Of a DNA stretch of 64,000 nt, positions 29,815 to 39,165 are shown piece by piece (position 1 is the first letter of the stretch; each line of letters begins with the position of its first letter). Below the pieces are notes generated by a model that worked only from the letters and a program-made list of their open reading frames with translations, ran no database searches and was not told where the DNA came from. A program made the translations under genes and the position numbers. This DNA comes from JACQKA01 sp964462785 (GTDB lineage Bacteria; Patescibacteriota; Minisyncoccia; Phycocordibacterales; UBA2100): the NCBI GenBank assembly GCA_964462785.1, contig CAYWZA010000003.1, forward strand, positions 1-64,000, in the 5' to 3' direction.

Positions 29815-32605
29815 AACTGTTTGCTAAATTATCGGGTGGTAATGCGTTTGTACTATACCGCGCTTTTATCTCCGCCTCAACCTCTTCTCGCGGGCGACCA
29901 TACTGCTCGTACGAGCGTTGTTTGAGGTACTCAATGCGCGTATAGTCTGCGGTGTCTGGTTTGAGCGTCTGCATATTGAATGGCTTCACCGGTTTACCGT
30001 GGACCAAGAGCGACATGTAGGCATTGAAATTATCGAGGTGCATGATGTCGCTCGCGTTGAATTCCGGCATAAACATCTTCTCCAAAAACTCGGCGTCTTT
30101 TTCACCCACACGGAATACGCAGCGCGTACCCACGTTGCCAAACACCGAGTCGCGGATATCGTCGGTGAGCTGATCGATAAATTGATGCGCAATAGTAAGC
30201 ACCAATTTATATTTACGCGCCTCAGAAAGAATGGTGGAAATCGAAGGCGTGGTGAAATTTTGGAATTCATCTATGTAGAGATAGAAGGGATTCATTTCTT
30301 CGCGCCCCACCATATCAACGCGTGAAAATGCCGCATTCAATATCTTGCCGACGAAAATAAGTCCGAGGAGCGATGTGTTCATCTCGCCGAGTTTGCCTTT
30401 CGCAAGATTGATGAGCAAAATCTTCTTCTCATCCATTACCTTTCTGAAATCGAATGCCGAATGTTCCTGCGCAATAATAGGGCGCATAATTTCGTTGGCG
30501 AGAAAGATGTCGAATTTGTTGGTGACATACTGCGCGAAGTTCTCAAGCGACTGCTCGCCCTGCGTCTTGGTCGCAATATCGCGCCAAAACTGCACTAACA
30601 GAGGATTCTGACACTTCGAGAGCTTCAGATCCCGGAACTGCGGGTTTGCAAATATGCGTGTGATGTCCACCATGGTGTTCCCTGACGCAGGATCCTCCAT
30701 GACCAAGAGCGTGGAGTTTCTGAAATACTGCTCAAATGCCGGTCCAACAGCCCCCTCCACATGCCCGTATAACTTTTGGAATATGCCAAACAGCTCATCT
30801 ACGAGAAATGTTTTTTGTTCGGGGAAACGCGTATCGTATTCGAGCATGTTGAGCCCCATGGGGCGCGGATAGTAGCCCGGATCAAAGTAGATAAGATCCT
30901 TTTCCCGCTCGGGCGGTACGGCGGCAAGCACGTCTTGAATGTCAGATCCGTGCGGATCGATGTAGCACACCCCTTTCCCGCTGAGAATATCCTGAATGAT
31001 CATGTTCTTCATGAGCGTGGTCTTACCGGTGCCGGTCTGCCCCACTACATACATGTGACGAAGACGATCTTCTTCTGAAAAGAAGATTTTCTTTTCAGCC
31101 GCGCCAAATCGATTGCTGCCGAGGACGATGCCGTCTTCCGGCATATCCGTCGGCGGCGGTGATTGTTTGGAGCGCGATTGCTTGAGCTCGCGCGATGTGC
31201 GCACGCCTTCGGCAGTAAGATGATAAATGGAGGTGAGCTCGGCAAAATTGAGCGGGAGCGCGCGGGAAGCCTCGGGCAAGCGCATGACGAAATTGTGCAA
31301 TTCGCCCTTCGTCGCCCACCATGATGCTTCCTGAAAGACGATGCTGTTCCCCTGCGGGTCTTCAAACTGATTGAATGTGGAAGCGAGATTGGCGATGATA
31401 TCGCGCGCGCGTTCCTCGTGCCCCGCAGATGCGATGAGGCGGATGTTAACCGGCACAATGCGCGTCTTGAGCTTCTTTTGCACGCGCTCGGTCGCCTCTT
31501 GCTCGGGATTGTGCTCTTCTTTTTTCTTCTCACTCGTGAAGAGTGCTTTTGCAAAGTCATCAGCCACCTCGCCGATGCGACTTTCCGGCACCTTCACCGC
31601 TTTCTTGAACTTCTTTCCTTTGTGCAGCTCCTTGAGAATTTTTTTGTAATGCTTGCTGTACCGCTCCCCTTCGTTGCCAACGATGATCTGAATTGCAGCG
31701 CCTTCGCCATACTTTTTGAGTTTGCCGAATGCCGAAAGCAACACGTTCATCGGATCGTGTTTGAAATCCTCGTAGGTGCGTATGGGGAGCGACGGGTGCT
31801 CAGGTAATGTGGCATACGCAACGGCATGATACCCTTCGTTATTAAAAATATTGTAGTCACCGCGTGTTTCGGTTATTTTTGCATTCGGAAATATGGAGAG
31901 CACGTGCCTCTCAAACAAGTCGCGCTTCTTTGTCGGTACTGCCATGTAGAAAATAGCATCCTCAGTCCCCTGCGGCACGGCAATTTCCAGAGAAAACACA
32001 TTCTGCCTGCTATCGCTATTGCCGCTCGCAATTGCCAAAAGCCCCGCATAGAGCTGCTCCATCGAAGCGAGCAGGTGCTCAAGCCCTTGCTGATCTTCTT
32101 CGCGCTTGAAAGCGCCTTGCGGGTGTACTTCATAGAGCGTCATGTTGAGCGCACGCCATGTCTGACTCGATTCGAGATTGCGTGACACTATATTTCCTCC
32201 GACAGGAAGCCCCTCGGCAATATAGCGCACTAGCGCGCGATGCAGATCATCTTCGATGTGTGGGTTTTCCATTTTTGCGGCAACGGTAAGCGCATTTCTG
32301 ATGCCGCGCTCGGCAACTATCCGCAATAGTGCATCAATCTGCGTATCGTGCTCCTCGGGCTCAAGCCGCAAGGCTTCGCGCATAGCATCATGCTCAGGCA
32401 TCGCCACCGTCTCGTGAAGCACCGTCGTGGGAGACATATCCGCATAGCGCACAATCTCGCGTTTCGCGATACGCTCTTGCTCGAAGTTATTTTCAGGCAG
32501 CGATAGCTCCTTTTCTTTTTCCTCAATCCGCTCGCGCAAATACGCAATTTCCTCCTGCGGTGTGCGGAATTTCTGCGCTTCCGGCGCTCGTGTCCTCGGT
32601 TCCAT
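29801..32605 (-). CDS. T4SS/VirD4-like membrane-associated ATPase
   Basis: A 934-residue ATPase of the type IV secretion/conjugation (VirD4/TraG/VirB4-like) group that nearly all Parcubacteria carry. Walker A is 'VVGQTGTGKTTLMKNMI' near residue 525. 'KGVCYIDPHGSDIQDVLAAV' and Walker B 'NPFYLYIDEFQNFTTPSIST' follow, with 'YKLVLTIAHQFIDQL' as the sensor region. The N-terminal 500 residues lack transmembrane helices and contain a charged coiled coil. It could power DNA or protein transport, or pili. It shares a transcript with ndk. TATACT ends six bases before the ATG. Confidence 0.8.
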   Translation of the reverse strand: MEPRTRAPEAQKFRTPQEEIAYLRERIEEKEKELSLPENNFEQERIAKREIVRYADMSPTTVLHETVAMPEHDAMREALRLEPEEHDTQIDALLRIVAERGIRNALTVAAKMENPHIEDDLHRALVRYIAEGLPVGGNIVSRNLESSQTWRALNMTLYEVHPQGAFKREEDQQGLEHLLASMEQLYAGLLAIASGNSDSRQNVFSLEIAVPQGTEDAIFYMAVPTKKRDLFERHVLSIFPNAKITETRGDYNIFNNEGYHAVAYATLPEHPSLPIRTYEDFKHDPMNVLLSAFGKLKKYGEGAAIQIIVGNEGERYSKHYKKILKELHKGKKFKKAVKVPESRIGEVADDFAKALFTSEKKKEEHNPEQEATERVQKKLKTRIVPVNIRLIASAGHEERARDIIANLASTFNQFEDPQGNSIVFQEASWWATKGELHNFVMRLPEASRALPLNFAELTSIYHLTAEGVRTSRELKQSRSKQSPPPTDMPEDGIVLGSNRFGAAEKKIFFSEEDRLRHMYVVGQTGTGKTTLMKNMIIQDILSGKGVCYIDPHGSDIQDVLAAVPPEREKDLIYFDPGYYPRPMGLNMLEYDTRFPEQKTFLVDELFGIFQKLYGHVEGAVGPAFEQYFRNSTLLVMEDPASGNTMVDITRIFANPQFRDLKLSKCQNPLLVQFWRDIATKTQGEQSLENFAQYVTNKFDIFLANEIMRPIIAQEHSAFDFRKVMDEKKILLINLAKGKLGEMNTSLLGLIFVGKILNAAFSRVDMVGREEMNPFYLYIDEFQNFTTPSISTILSEARKYKLVLTIAHQFIDQLTDDIRDSVFGNVGTRCVFRVGEKDAEFLEKMFMPEFNASDIMHLDNFNAYMSLLVHGKPVKPFNMQTLKPDTADYTRIEYLKQRSYEQYGRPREEVEAEIKARYSTNALPPDNLANSYGSF

Positions 32606-32631
32606 GTGATAAGTATAGCGCGAGAATGTGC

Positions 32632-33396
32632 CTATGCGGTCAGTATCTCCGCCCCATTCTTGCCGACAATAACCGTGTGTTCGACATGTACAGATTTTGA
32701 GCCGTCTTTGGTGCGATAAGTGTAACCGTCTTTGTCGAGATATATTTTGTTTCCGCCGAGCATAAACATCGGCTCGATGGCGATGACCATCCCCTCGACA
32801 AGCTCCTCCCCCGTTCCCGCCGGACCAAAATTGGCAATGAACGGCTCCTCATGCACCGCACGTCCAACGCTGTGCCCTCCCAACTCGCGTGGCGCGCCGT
32901 AGCCATACTTTTTCTGCACAGCTTCAATGGCGGCACCGATGTCGCCCACGTGATTCCCCGCTCGCGCAGCACGTATCCCCGCATCAAGCGCTTCATACGC
33001 GACTGCAATCAATTTCTTTTCCTCGACACTTCCCGATCCCGCGATCACACACAGCGCGGCATCGGTGATGAACCCCTGATAGGTAAAACCGCAATCAACA
33101 GACACGACATCTCCTTCCGCAAGGGTGACAGGTTCTTCGTTTGGTATGCCATGCACGATAGCGTCGTTGACTGAAACGCAGAGCGCTGCGGGGTATGGTC
33201 GGCGTGCACCTGCCGGTTTGTAATTGAGAAATGACGGGGTGCCCCCCATCTCTTCGATGAGCCGACGCGCCTCGTCTTCGAGTTCTTGTGTGGAAATGCC
33301 CGGCACCACCATTGCGGCAATCTGTTTTAAAATAGCAGCGTGCTTTTTACCACCCTCGCGGAGTGTTGCGCGCTCACCGTCGTTCTGCACTATCAT
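32632..33396 (-). CDS. map: Type I methionine aminopeptidase
   Basis: A 254-residue enzyme that removes initiator Met from nascent proteins. The dinuclear metal site is visible: 'VSVDCGFTYQGFITDAAL' supplies the two Asp, 'GGHSVGRAVHEEPFIANFG' the His, 'IAIEPMFMLG' the first Glu and 'VEHTVIVG' the last. The typical early pattern 'VNDAIVHGIPN' is also present. Length is standard and there is no N-terminal zinc finger. It overlaps adk by four bases (ATGA) and is the last gene of the gmk-gmk-adk-map operon. Confidence 0.95.
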   Translation of the reverse strand: MIVQNDGERATLREGGKKHAAILKQIAAMVVPGISTQELEDEARRLIEEMGGTPSFLNYKPAGARRPYPAALCVSVNDAIVHGIPNEEPVTLAEGDVVSVDCGFTYQGFITDAALCVIAGSGSVEEKKLIAVAYEALDAGIRAARAGNHVGDIGAAIEAVQKKYGYGAPRELGGHSVGRAVHEEPFIANFGPAGTGEELVEGMVIAIEPMFMLGGNKIYLDKDGYTYRTKDGSKSVHVEHTVIVGKNGAEILTA

Positions 33397-34013
33397 GAAG
33401 ACAAACCTAACACGGCTAGTATGTTTTTGTGAATCTCTGCGATTGAGGGGTTGCCGTCTACGACGTGAATGGTGCGCCCGCGACGACGCAATTCCTCAAG
33501 CGCCGGCAGTGTTTCAGATTTGTACCACTCGAAGCGTTTTTGGATTTGTTTTTCTGCATCATCATTCCGATGCCGCAGCGCCATGCGCTTGCGCGCCTCG
33601 TCTTCGGTGATGTCGAGCATGATGATGTGATAATCAAGCCGATCGTAAAAAGCGAGGGCATCATCAAGCACCATTGATTGCTCAATTCGGCGTGCTACCC
33701 CATCGAAAATGAGATGCTCACGGCCGGTAAATTCGCCGAGAAAGAATGAGGTGATGATATGTGAGGGGATGAAAGCGGGTAGCAGTGCCCCTGAGTTTAT
33801 GATGTTCCCCACGCGTTTATTTGCCTCGCCCGTCCCCGCCGCGAACCCGCGGAGCCGATCGCCCATTTCGAGCTTCAACACATTCTCATCGCTGTTGCGC
33901 ACCAAAAAATCATCGAGTGCCGCCGCCTGTGCGCCCTTGCCCGAACCCTGTATACCGAAAAAAACGACCGTGATTGGTCGTACCAGCTTCTCATCGAGAG
34001 TTTGTATCATCAC
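33393..34013 (-). CDS. adk: Adenylate kinase family nucleoside monophosphate kinase
   Basis: A 206-residue NMP kinase. The P-loop is 'VVFFGIQGSGKGAQAAALDD' (classical G-x-P-G-S-G-K-G-T-Q) and the NMP-binding segment 'LEMGDRLRGFAAG'. 'EHLIFDGVARRIEQ' replaces the usual D-G-F/Y-P-R by D-G-V-A-R. The LID is short. 'RMALRHRNDDAEKQIQKRFE' carries the Arg residues that close over ATP. These changes suggest a divergent adenylate kinase, or a related NMP kinase. It overlaps map and the second guanylate kinase gene by four bases each, so it is in a tight operon. Confidence 0.8.
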   Translation of the reverse strand: MMIQTLDEKLVRPITVVFFGIQGSGKGAQAAALDDFLVRNSDENVLKLEMGDRLRGFAAGTGEANKRVGNIINSGALLPAFIPSHIITSFFLGEFTGREHLIFDGVARRIEQSMVLDDALAFYDRLDYHIIMLDITEDEARKRMALRHRNDDAEKQIQKRFEWYKSETLPALEELRRRGRTIHVVDGNPSIAEIHKNILAVLGLSS

Positions 34014-34603
34014 TCTTGAAGATACCCCTCTTTTCTTAAAATTTCAATCACCTTATCAACCGTCTGCTCAAGCCTCCCCTCCTCGTTTACCACGCGATAA
34101 TCATACAGCGGCGCATCATCGGCAATTTCCCGCCGCGCAACAGTAAGGCGTTTCTCAAGTTCATCATGAGACATACCGGCATTACGCGCGCGAATACGGG
34201 CTTCAAGCGCCTCAAATGCCGGGGGAAGAATAAATATCGCCAGCGTATCGAAATGTGCTTTCAAAAAACGTACGCCTTCGATATTGAGATCACCCATAGC
34301 GATGTCGCCTCGTGCTATGCGCGTAGCTAAATCGGGCATATAGGTGCCGTATCGCGCCCTTGTCGTCGGGTGCACGCGAAATTCAGGAATGGTGCCATTC
34401 GCGACGTGAGTATCAAACTCACTGTCTGACATAAAATGGTAATCAACGCCGTTACGCTCTTGCGGACGTGGTGGGCGCGTTGTTGCGGTAACTATTTCAG
34501 AACACTGCGGGTACTTCGCAATAATGCTGCTGATAATGCTATTCTTGCCAACCCCGCTGGGACCAGCAATGACCACCACCTTACCTTTTGCATCAGAGGG
34601 CAT
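34010..34603 (-). CDS. Guanylate kinase paralogue with P-loop GPSGVGKN
   Basis: A 197-residue guanylate kinase-like protein. 'ATTRPPRPQERNGVDYHFM' and 'RYGTYMPDLATRIARGDIAM' are the GMP-binding signatures, and 'RIRARNAGMSHDELEKRL' is the LID with its Arg. The P-loop reads 'VVVIAGPSGVGKNSIISSII': the Lys is kept, but the residue after it, nearly always Ser or Thr and a Mg ligand, is Asn. The ATG at 34603 has a GAGGA-type site, and earlier in-frame Met codons lie within the upstream gene. It is a tandem paralogue of the gene at 34593. Confidence 0.85.
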   Translation of the reverse strand: MPSDAKGKVVVIAGPSGVGKNSIISSIIAKYPQCSEIVTATTRPPRPQERNGVDYHFMSDSEFDTHVANGTIPEFRVHPTTRARYGTYMPDLATRIARGDIAMGDLNIEGVRFLKAHFDTLAIFILPPAFEALEARIRARNAGMSHDELEKRLTVARREIADDAPLYDYRVVNEEGRLEQTVDKVIEILRKEGYLQE

Positions 34604-35180
34604 ATCCTTCCTCGCGCAGTTTTTCAATAATTTTTAGGATGGTGTCCGCAAATTCACCGTCATCATTAAACACCACGTAGTCGTAATGATGTTCCGCTTC
34701 GAGCATTTCTTGCGCGGCATTCAGCAATCGCGATATCACTTCGTCCTTCGCAATCGAGGGATCTCGCCTGATGATGCGATCGTACAGTGTGTTCATCGAT
34801 TTTGGTTTGATGAACACGGTAATGGCATCATATTTTTCCTTGAAGAACCGCGCGCCGGCAAGATCGGTGTTTACGATCACCGTCTTTCCCGATTGCAACC
34901 GCTTTTCAAGATCGGGAATATATGTGCCGTAGTGCGCGTCTCGATTCTTCACATACGTGTGCTCCGCGATGTTTCCCGACTGTACTTCCTCAAAAAATTT
35001 CTCTTTCGTCATGAAGTAGTAGTCCTCGCCTTCGCGCTCACCCGACCTCGGCGCACGCGTGGTCGCTGACACAGCGCGCGTGAAATTCGGGTATGCGAGC
35101 ATCAACTCCTCGGTGAATGTAGTTTCCCCCGATCCCGATGGTCCTGCGATGACGACGACTTGGCGTTTCTTCTGCATCAT
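34593..35180 (-). CDS. gmk: Guanylate kinase paralogue with P-loop GPSGSGET
   Basis: A 195-residue guanylate kinase-like protein. The fold is well supported by 'AVSATTRAPRSGEREGEDYY' and 'HYGTYIPDLEKRLQSGKTVI', which bind GMP, and 'LYDRIIRRDPSIAKDEV' in the LID. The P-loop is 'VVVIAGPSGSGETTFTEELM': the Lys that contacts the ATP phosphates (G-x-x-G-x-G-K-S/T) is Glu, encoded GAA. Either activity is altered or the two paralogues share the work. It overlaps the next gene by 11 bases and starts the gmk-gmk-adk-map operon. Confidence 0.85.
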   Translation of the reverse strand: MMQKKRQVVVIAGPSGSGETTFTEELMLAYPNFTRAVSATTRAPRSGEREGEDYYFMTKEKFFEEVQSGNIAEHTYVKNRDAHYGTYIPDLEKRLQSGKTVIVNTDLAGARFFKEKYDAITVFIKPKSMNTLYDRIIRRDPSIAKDEVISRLLNAAQEMLEAEHHYDYVVFNDDGEFADTILKIIEKLREEGYAL

Positions 35181-35199
35181 ATACTAGCCATGATACCAG

Positions 35200-35733
35200 C
35201 TATTTCAGGAGCTCCTCAATTTTTTGCTTTACAGCATCTGCCGGCATAGGGCCATGCTGATGGAATACCACATCGCCCCAGCTGTTGATGAAAAGGGTTT
35301 CGGGCATAGCATACCCGCTCATTTGTTTATACAGCGCATCGTCAGGGTCGAGTAAGAATATGATCTTATTTGCGCCGCGCAGCTTATCAGAGAAAGCGCG
35401 GGCATCGGCATAGGGCTCTGCCCGATTGACCGCTACGATGTGCACATCGTCTCCAAATGTATCTTTCATTTCGGCGAGGCGCTCCAGCTCTGCCGCACAG
35501 TACGGGCACCACGATGCCCATATATACACGAGCAAAACCTTCCGCTTAAATTCGGAGAGTCGCACATCGTTGCCTCCATAATCTTTAAGCGTAATGCCGT
35601 ATTCCTCTTTGAAGGAGCTCTCACCCTGTGGCGTGCGCCAAAAGCCGAAATAGAAATGGAGTATCGCTCCGAGGGCGATCAGACATATCACTCCGCCAAT
35701 GACTATTCTTTTTTCATAAAATATACGCTGCAT
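35200..35733 (-). CDS. Membrane-anchored TlpA/ResA-like thioredoxin
   Basis: A 177-residue thiol-disulfide oxidoreductase. One N-terminal helix ('IVIGGVICLIALGAILHFYF') anchors a thioredoxin-fold domain on the outer face. The redox site is 'YIWASWCPYCAAELERLAEM' (C-P-Y-C), with the cis-Pro loop 'GYAMPETLFINSWG' and the end 'HQHGPMPADAVKQKIEELL'. Such proteins keep exported Cys in the correct redox state, fitting a cell that secretes many Cys-containing surface proteins. It lies just upstream of the gmk operon on the same strand. Confidence 0.85.
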   Translation of the reverse strand: MQRIFYEKRIVIGGVICLIALGAILHFYFGFWRTPQGESSFKEEYGITLKDYGGNDVRLSEFKRKVLLVYIWASWCPYCAAELERLAEMKDTFGDDVHIVAVNRAEPYADARAFSDKLRGANKIIFLLDPDDALYKQMSGYAMPETLFINSWGDVVFHQHGPMPADAVKQKIEELLK

Positions 35734-35807
35734 AAGTAGTTGGAGTCCCTATTATCTAGGAAAAATAGGTCTTATCAAGGATTCTGGCAACAGCGCTCCG
35801 CCAGCAC

Positions 35808-37511
35808 TTACCCAGTCCAGTTAAATAACAAGATCGAAAAATCCGCCAAATTCACCTTGCCATCTCCACTGAAATCAGCTCCGAGATCGTTCGTGCCCCA
35901 TGAGGACAACATAATTGAGAAGTCAACGAGGTTAACCTTTTGATCACCATTGATGTCGGTTTTGAGAGATGACGCGCTGCGTGCCGCAGATTCCCCAACA
36001 CCGATGAATGTCGGTCCGCTCAATTCGCTTTGCAATTGACTGCTGATAACTGTTCGTGCACGTATGTCGTATGTACCACGTGAGAAATCCTTCCCGTTCA
36101 CGGCAATGACCCAGCTGCCATCCGGCACCTGTGCCCCTCGCCCCTTTGAGGCGGTGGCGGTGAATTTCTTCGCTTCCGCCAAACTACTGCCCTGTCGTCG
36201 TATGAACACCTCGACAGTACTCCCCGGAACACTCTCCCCGACGATATCGAATGATTCTCCGACAGCAAGTGCTGTCTTGCTTGGCGCAAACGTCGGGGCG
36301 AGCACCACATTCGAAATGCTGTTACTCGTACCCGCAGCAATGGCAAGAGTTGAAGAAAACGACGCTGATCGTCGTTTACGCACATCGTCGGCATAGAGCA
36401 TAAATGTATACGTGCCACGCTCTATACTCGGCAATATTGCCTTAAAATTTCCGTCTATGCCTGCCTGTGTGGTCATTTGTATCTTGCCATCTCTCAAAAT
36501 GGTGACGGTGCTGAGTGGCGAGGACCACCCTGACACATTGACGGTAGATAGGTGGAGCAACGAACTCCCGCCCCGAAAGGTGCCAGCGCCACCCGGTCCG
36601 GCACTCGGAAGTGTTACCGAAGAATCAAATTCGGGTGTGGGATTTAACGTAAAAGTAATTGCGTAGTCAGTAGTATTTTTTGTCTGATCAACGGTAATGC
36701 ATCGCACGTAGTAGTTGTAGGTCGTGTTGTTTTGATGGTTGTCGATTGTCTTATGGTGAATGGTTGATGACGAATTGCCAACCGTAAAGGTATTCGTCAT
36801 CGAATCGTAGTCGACGCCGGTTGTCGTCGCGTAACGACACGTGGCTGTATTATCTGTATCGAGAGCAATTTCAATTGAGGGGTGATTGGCTTCGACAGCG
36901 CCGGACGGGCGCCCGTTGGAGCGTACCGGCGCAGTCGATACGATTGTTCCTGTTACGGTCACCTGGCTAATGATTGCAATCATGGCGGTTGCGGTATCTA
37001 TGGTGGCATCCAATTGATCTTTAGTCGCAAGCGCAATGCGATATGAACCAGTCGAAGCGGTGTTCGTAATGTTTTGATCCCCCGCGACTCCCGCTGTCGC
37101 AATAGTCCCCAGCTGTATTTCTACGACACTGCCCGCCCCAATGCCCGTAGTTGCATTGAGCGTGATGGTGATGGATCCGCTGCTGCCTGTCACCACAGCG
37201 ACCCCGTCGTTTGCTGCGCTAGCGCTCGCGGCGAGTGAGCGATCAGAGGATGAGACAGCGAGATCGACATCGGTGTAGTCAAACGCGGATGGAATGGTGA
37301 GCGCACCTGCCGCGGGAGTGATGAGTATTTTCCCCGAAGCGGGAATGGCATTGGTGGCGGTAAATTGAATGGTGTGCATCGTACTGGTTGCTGGAGCTGA
37401 ATTGCCGATCGTATCGCTCACCATGGTGAGTGATGCGGCATGCGTGTATGGAGCCCATGCCAAAAAGCACGCCAGAGAAAAAAGCACGCAACACAATCGT
37501 GCGGTCATCAT
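35808..37511 (-). CDS. Secreted surface protein with C-terminal dockerin-like module
   Basis: An exported protein of about 567 residues. The signal peptide ends 'FLAWAPYTHAAS'. Long Thr/Ser-rich beta domains follow, then two Ig-like repeats ('LSTVTILRDGK', 'GESVPGSTVEVFIRRQG'). The last 50 residues form a dockerin-like pair of calcium loops: 'DINGDQKVNLVDFSIML' and 'DFSGDGKVNLADFSILL', ending 'FNWTG'. The protein at 53079 has almost the same ending. The dockerin should bind a cohesin, and cohesin-type proteins are encoded about 15 kb away. No enzyme domain is visible. TATAAT lies seven bases before the ATG at 37511. Confidence 0.8.
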   Translation of the reverse strand: MMTARLCCVLFSLACFLAWAPYTHAASLTMVSDTIGNSAPATSTMHTIQFTATNAIPASGKILITPAAGALTIPSAFDYTDVDLAVSSSDRSLAASASAANDGVAVVTGSSGSITITLNATTGIGAGSVVEIQLGTIATAGVAGDQNITNTASTGSYRIALATKDQLDATIDTATAMIAIISQVTVTGTIVSTAPVRSNGRPSGAVEANHPSIEIALDTDNTATCRYATTTGVDYDSMTNTFTVGNSSSTIHHKTIDNHQNNTTYNYYVRCITVDQTKNTTDYAITFTLNPTPEFDSSVTLPSAGPGGAGTFRGGSSLLHLSTVNVSGWSSPLSTVTILRDGKIQMTTQAGIDGNFKAILPSIERGTYTFMLYADDVRKRRSASFSSTLAIAAGTSNSISNVVLAPTFAPSKTALAVGESFDIVGESVPGSTVEVFIRRQGSSLAEAKKFTATASKGRGAQVPDGSWVIAVNGKDFSRGTYDIRARTVISSQLQSELSGPTFIGVGESAARSASSLKTDINGDQKVNLVDFSIMLSSWGTNDLGADFSGDGKVNLADFSILLFNWTG

Positions 37512-37554
37512 CATTACTATTATAAGCCTATTATTGATACGGGCTCCGCGCACC

Positions 37555-38001
37555 TTACCCACGTCGCCGTAAATCAACCGCAAATGTCGCGGCGCTCACA
37601 CTCGCGAATGGAGCGTAACCCCTACGCCAGTCGAGGTAGAAATTTGCCCCCACAAGTGCCGCGAGCACCACGCTCATGGCAAAGCTCGCGAGCGCCAACA
37701 TCTCCGCATTCCTATCTCCACCGGTCATACGTTCCTCAAATGCGCGGACAGCGTCCTCCCTGGCACGAAGTTCTTCTTCTTTTGCTAACAGCTCTACTGC
37801 GGCTGTGTTGTAAGGGTTTGGATCAACCGATGCCGCTACCCCCACCACCGCACTCGCCACCATCGTGTGCGCGGTGCGCGCCAGCGTTTGTGGAGAAACA
37901 CTGGTCACTGCATATCCGAATAGCAATACAGACGCGATAATGCCCACTGCCTGAAAACTATGGCGCCGCGAGACATGTGCTTGTGTGTAGGATCTATGCA
38001 T
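37555..38001 (-). CDS. Membrane protein with two helices and a coiled coil
   Basis: A 148-residue protein. A first hydrophobic helix ('VGIIASVLLFGYAVTSVS') and a short Ala-rich external stretch are followed by a charged coiled coil ('LLAKEEELRAREDAVRAFEE'), a second helix ('LALASFAMSVVLAALVGANF') and a basic tail. The layout suggests a scaffold or stator rather than an enzyme. It sits between a DUF916-like protein and a dockerin protein and probably belongs to the surface cluster. ATG 38001 is preferred over an upstream TTG. Confidence 0.55.
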   Translation of the reverse strand: MHRSYTQAHVSRRHSFQAVGIIASVLLFGYAVTSVSPQTLARTAHTMVASAVVGVAASVDPNPYNTAAVELLAKEEELRAREDAVRAFEERMTGGDRNAEMLALASFAMSVVLAALVGANFYLDWRRGYAPFASVSAATFAVDLRRRG

Positions 38002-38018
38002 CGTAATCAATGCGAATA

Positions 38019-39095
38019 CTAAGCAAACAAAAGGAACAGAACGACGAGCAGCGCAACGCAGCAGATAAAGACTGAGAGTGCCACAAATACCAAGCGTGAC
38101 GATGAGCGCTGATATTTCTTTGCGTAGTATTCAGCTCCCCTATCTCCTGGAGTGACCCCCATGTCGGCAAGCTTCTTGCGGATATACAACTTGACTGACA
38201 TGTAGAGCGCGAGCACAACAAGGAGCAATGAACCGAGGGTAATTGCGATCAATTTGAGCGGCAGCACCCAAAACGACGTGCTTGCCGAAATGGTTTTACG
38301 AACTTGATCACCATAGACCAAGCTTGCAATGGCCTGATACCTTCCGAAAGCAAGATCTTCTGATTCCCAGGTGGCAGTATAGGTTCTTTCAGCGGCAGGA
38401 AATACCGCTCCTGCAGTTGCATTTACTTCGATCGAAGCGACCTGCTTCCCAAACATGTCGGTAATTTCAATAAGTCCGTGTGGTCGTAGGAGCACATTCC
38501 CGAGATTTTCAGTTCGCATATTGAATGTGACTGGCGGTGCGCCATACACAAGTCGTTCGGTGGAAAGCTCGCGCAAGCGCATCTCCTCCACTGCATCACC
38601 CGAAATTCTCAAACTTATGATATTACCCACACGAAATCCGACTCCCGCACCACTTTGTGTGAGTTTTGGCGGATCGCTGGCGAGCAGTATGCTGCCGAAA
38701 TGGGATCCTGGAGTCGCATCCGCGGGCACGCGCACAGTGAAAGGAACGGTGGTCTCTTCCCCCGGTTTGAGATTCAATGACCGCTTATTGAATGATATCC
38801 ATGTGCTCATCTCGTAGGGCGTCTTCTCGCCTTCTTCAGAAAATATTGGTCGTCCACCATCGTCAGCGCCCTTAATATCCTGCGCGACCAGATACAATAG
38901 CTTCTCAGTGTCTGCGATATTCCTCACCTGAATCGAGTAGTGGTACGTGCCGCCTGCATCGACTTGATCTTCAATAATCGCCGGTCGTATATCGACACCC
39001 TCACCCTGCTGTGCAAACACAAGCGATGCACTCAAGATCAGAGCAGACAAAAAAATAAAACCCAGTGCACATATCCTGTAAAGGCTTGTGGTCAT
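38019..39095 (-). CDS. DUF916-like anchored surface protein, paralogue A
   Basis: A 358-residue exported protein with signal peptide ('LSALILSASLVFAQQGEG') and two C-terminal transmembrane segments ('LIAITLGSLLLVVLALYMSV', 'FVALSVFICCVALLVVLFLL'). The external part has two beta-sandwich domains. 'WISFNKRSLNLKPGEETTVP' and 'VPADATPGSHFGSILLA' match the pattern of DUF916, the WxL-interacting family of Gram-positive cell-surface complexes, and 'PPVTFNMRTENLGNVLLRPH' is the second domain. Three paralogues lie at 40730, 42051 and 54229. It probably holds partner surface proteins at the membrane. Confidence 0.65.
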   Translation of the reverse strand: MTTSLYRICALGFIFLSALILSASLVFAQQGEGVDIRPAIIEDQVDAGGTYHYSIQVRNIADTEKLLYLVAQDIKGADDGGRPIFSEEGEKTPYEMSTWISFNKRSLNLKPGEETTVPFTVRVPADATPGSHFGSILLASDPPKLTQSGAGVGFRVGNIISLRISGDAVEEMRLRELSTERLVYGAPPVTFNMRTENLGNVLLRPHGLIEITDMFGKQVASIEVNATAGAVFPAAERTYTATWESEDLAFGRYQAIASLVYGDQVRKTISASTSFWVLPLKLIAITLGSLLLVVLALYMSVKLYIRKKLADMGVTPGDRGAEYYAKKYQRSSSRLVFVALSVFICCVALLVVLFLLFA

Positions 39096-39141
39096 ATAAA
39101 AACGATAATCTAATAGGTATTTGCACTATACCATACGTATA

Positions 39142-39165
39142 CACCCCCGCACTCTTGCGGGGGTG
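39142..39165. terminator. GC-rich hairpin
   Basis: CACCCCCGC and GCGGGGGTG form a nine-bp stem around ACTCTT, right next to the nested palindrome that starts at 39165. T residues are few, so termination is uncertain. Confidence 0.4.
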
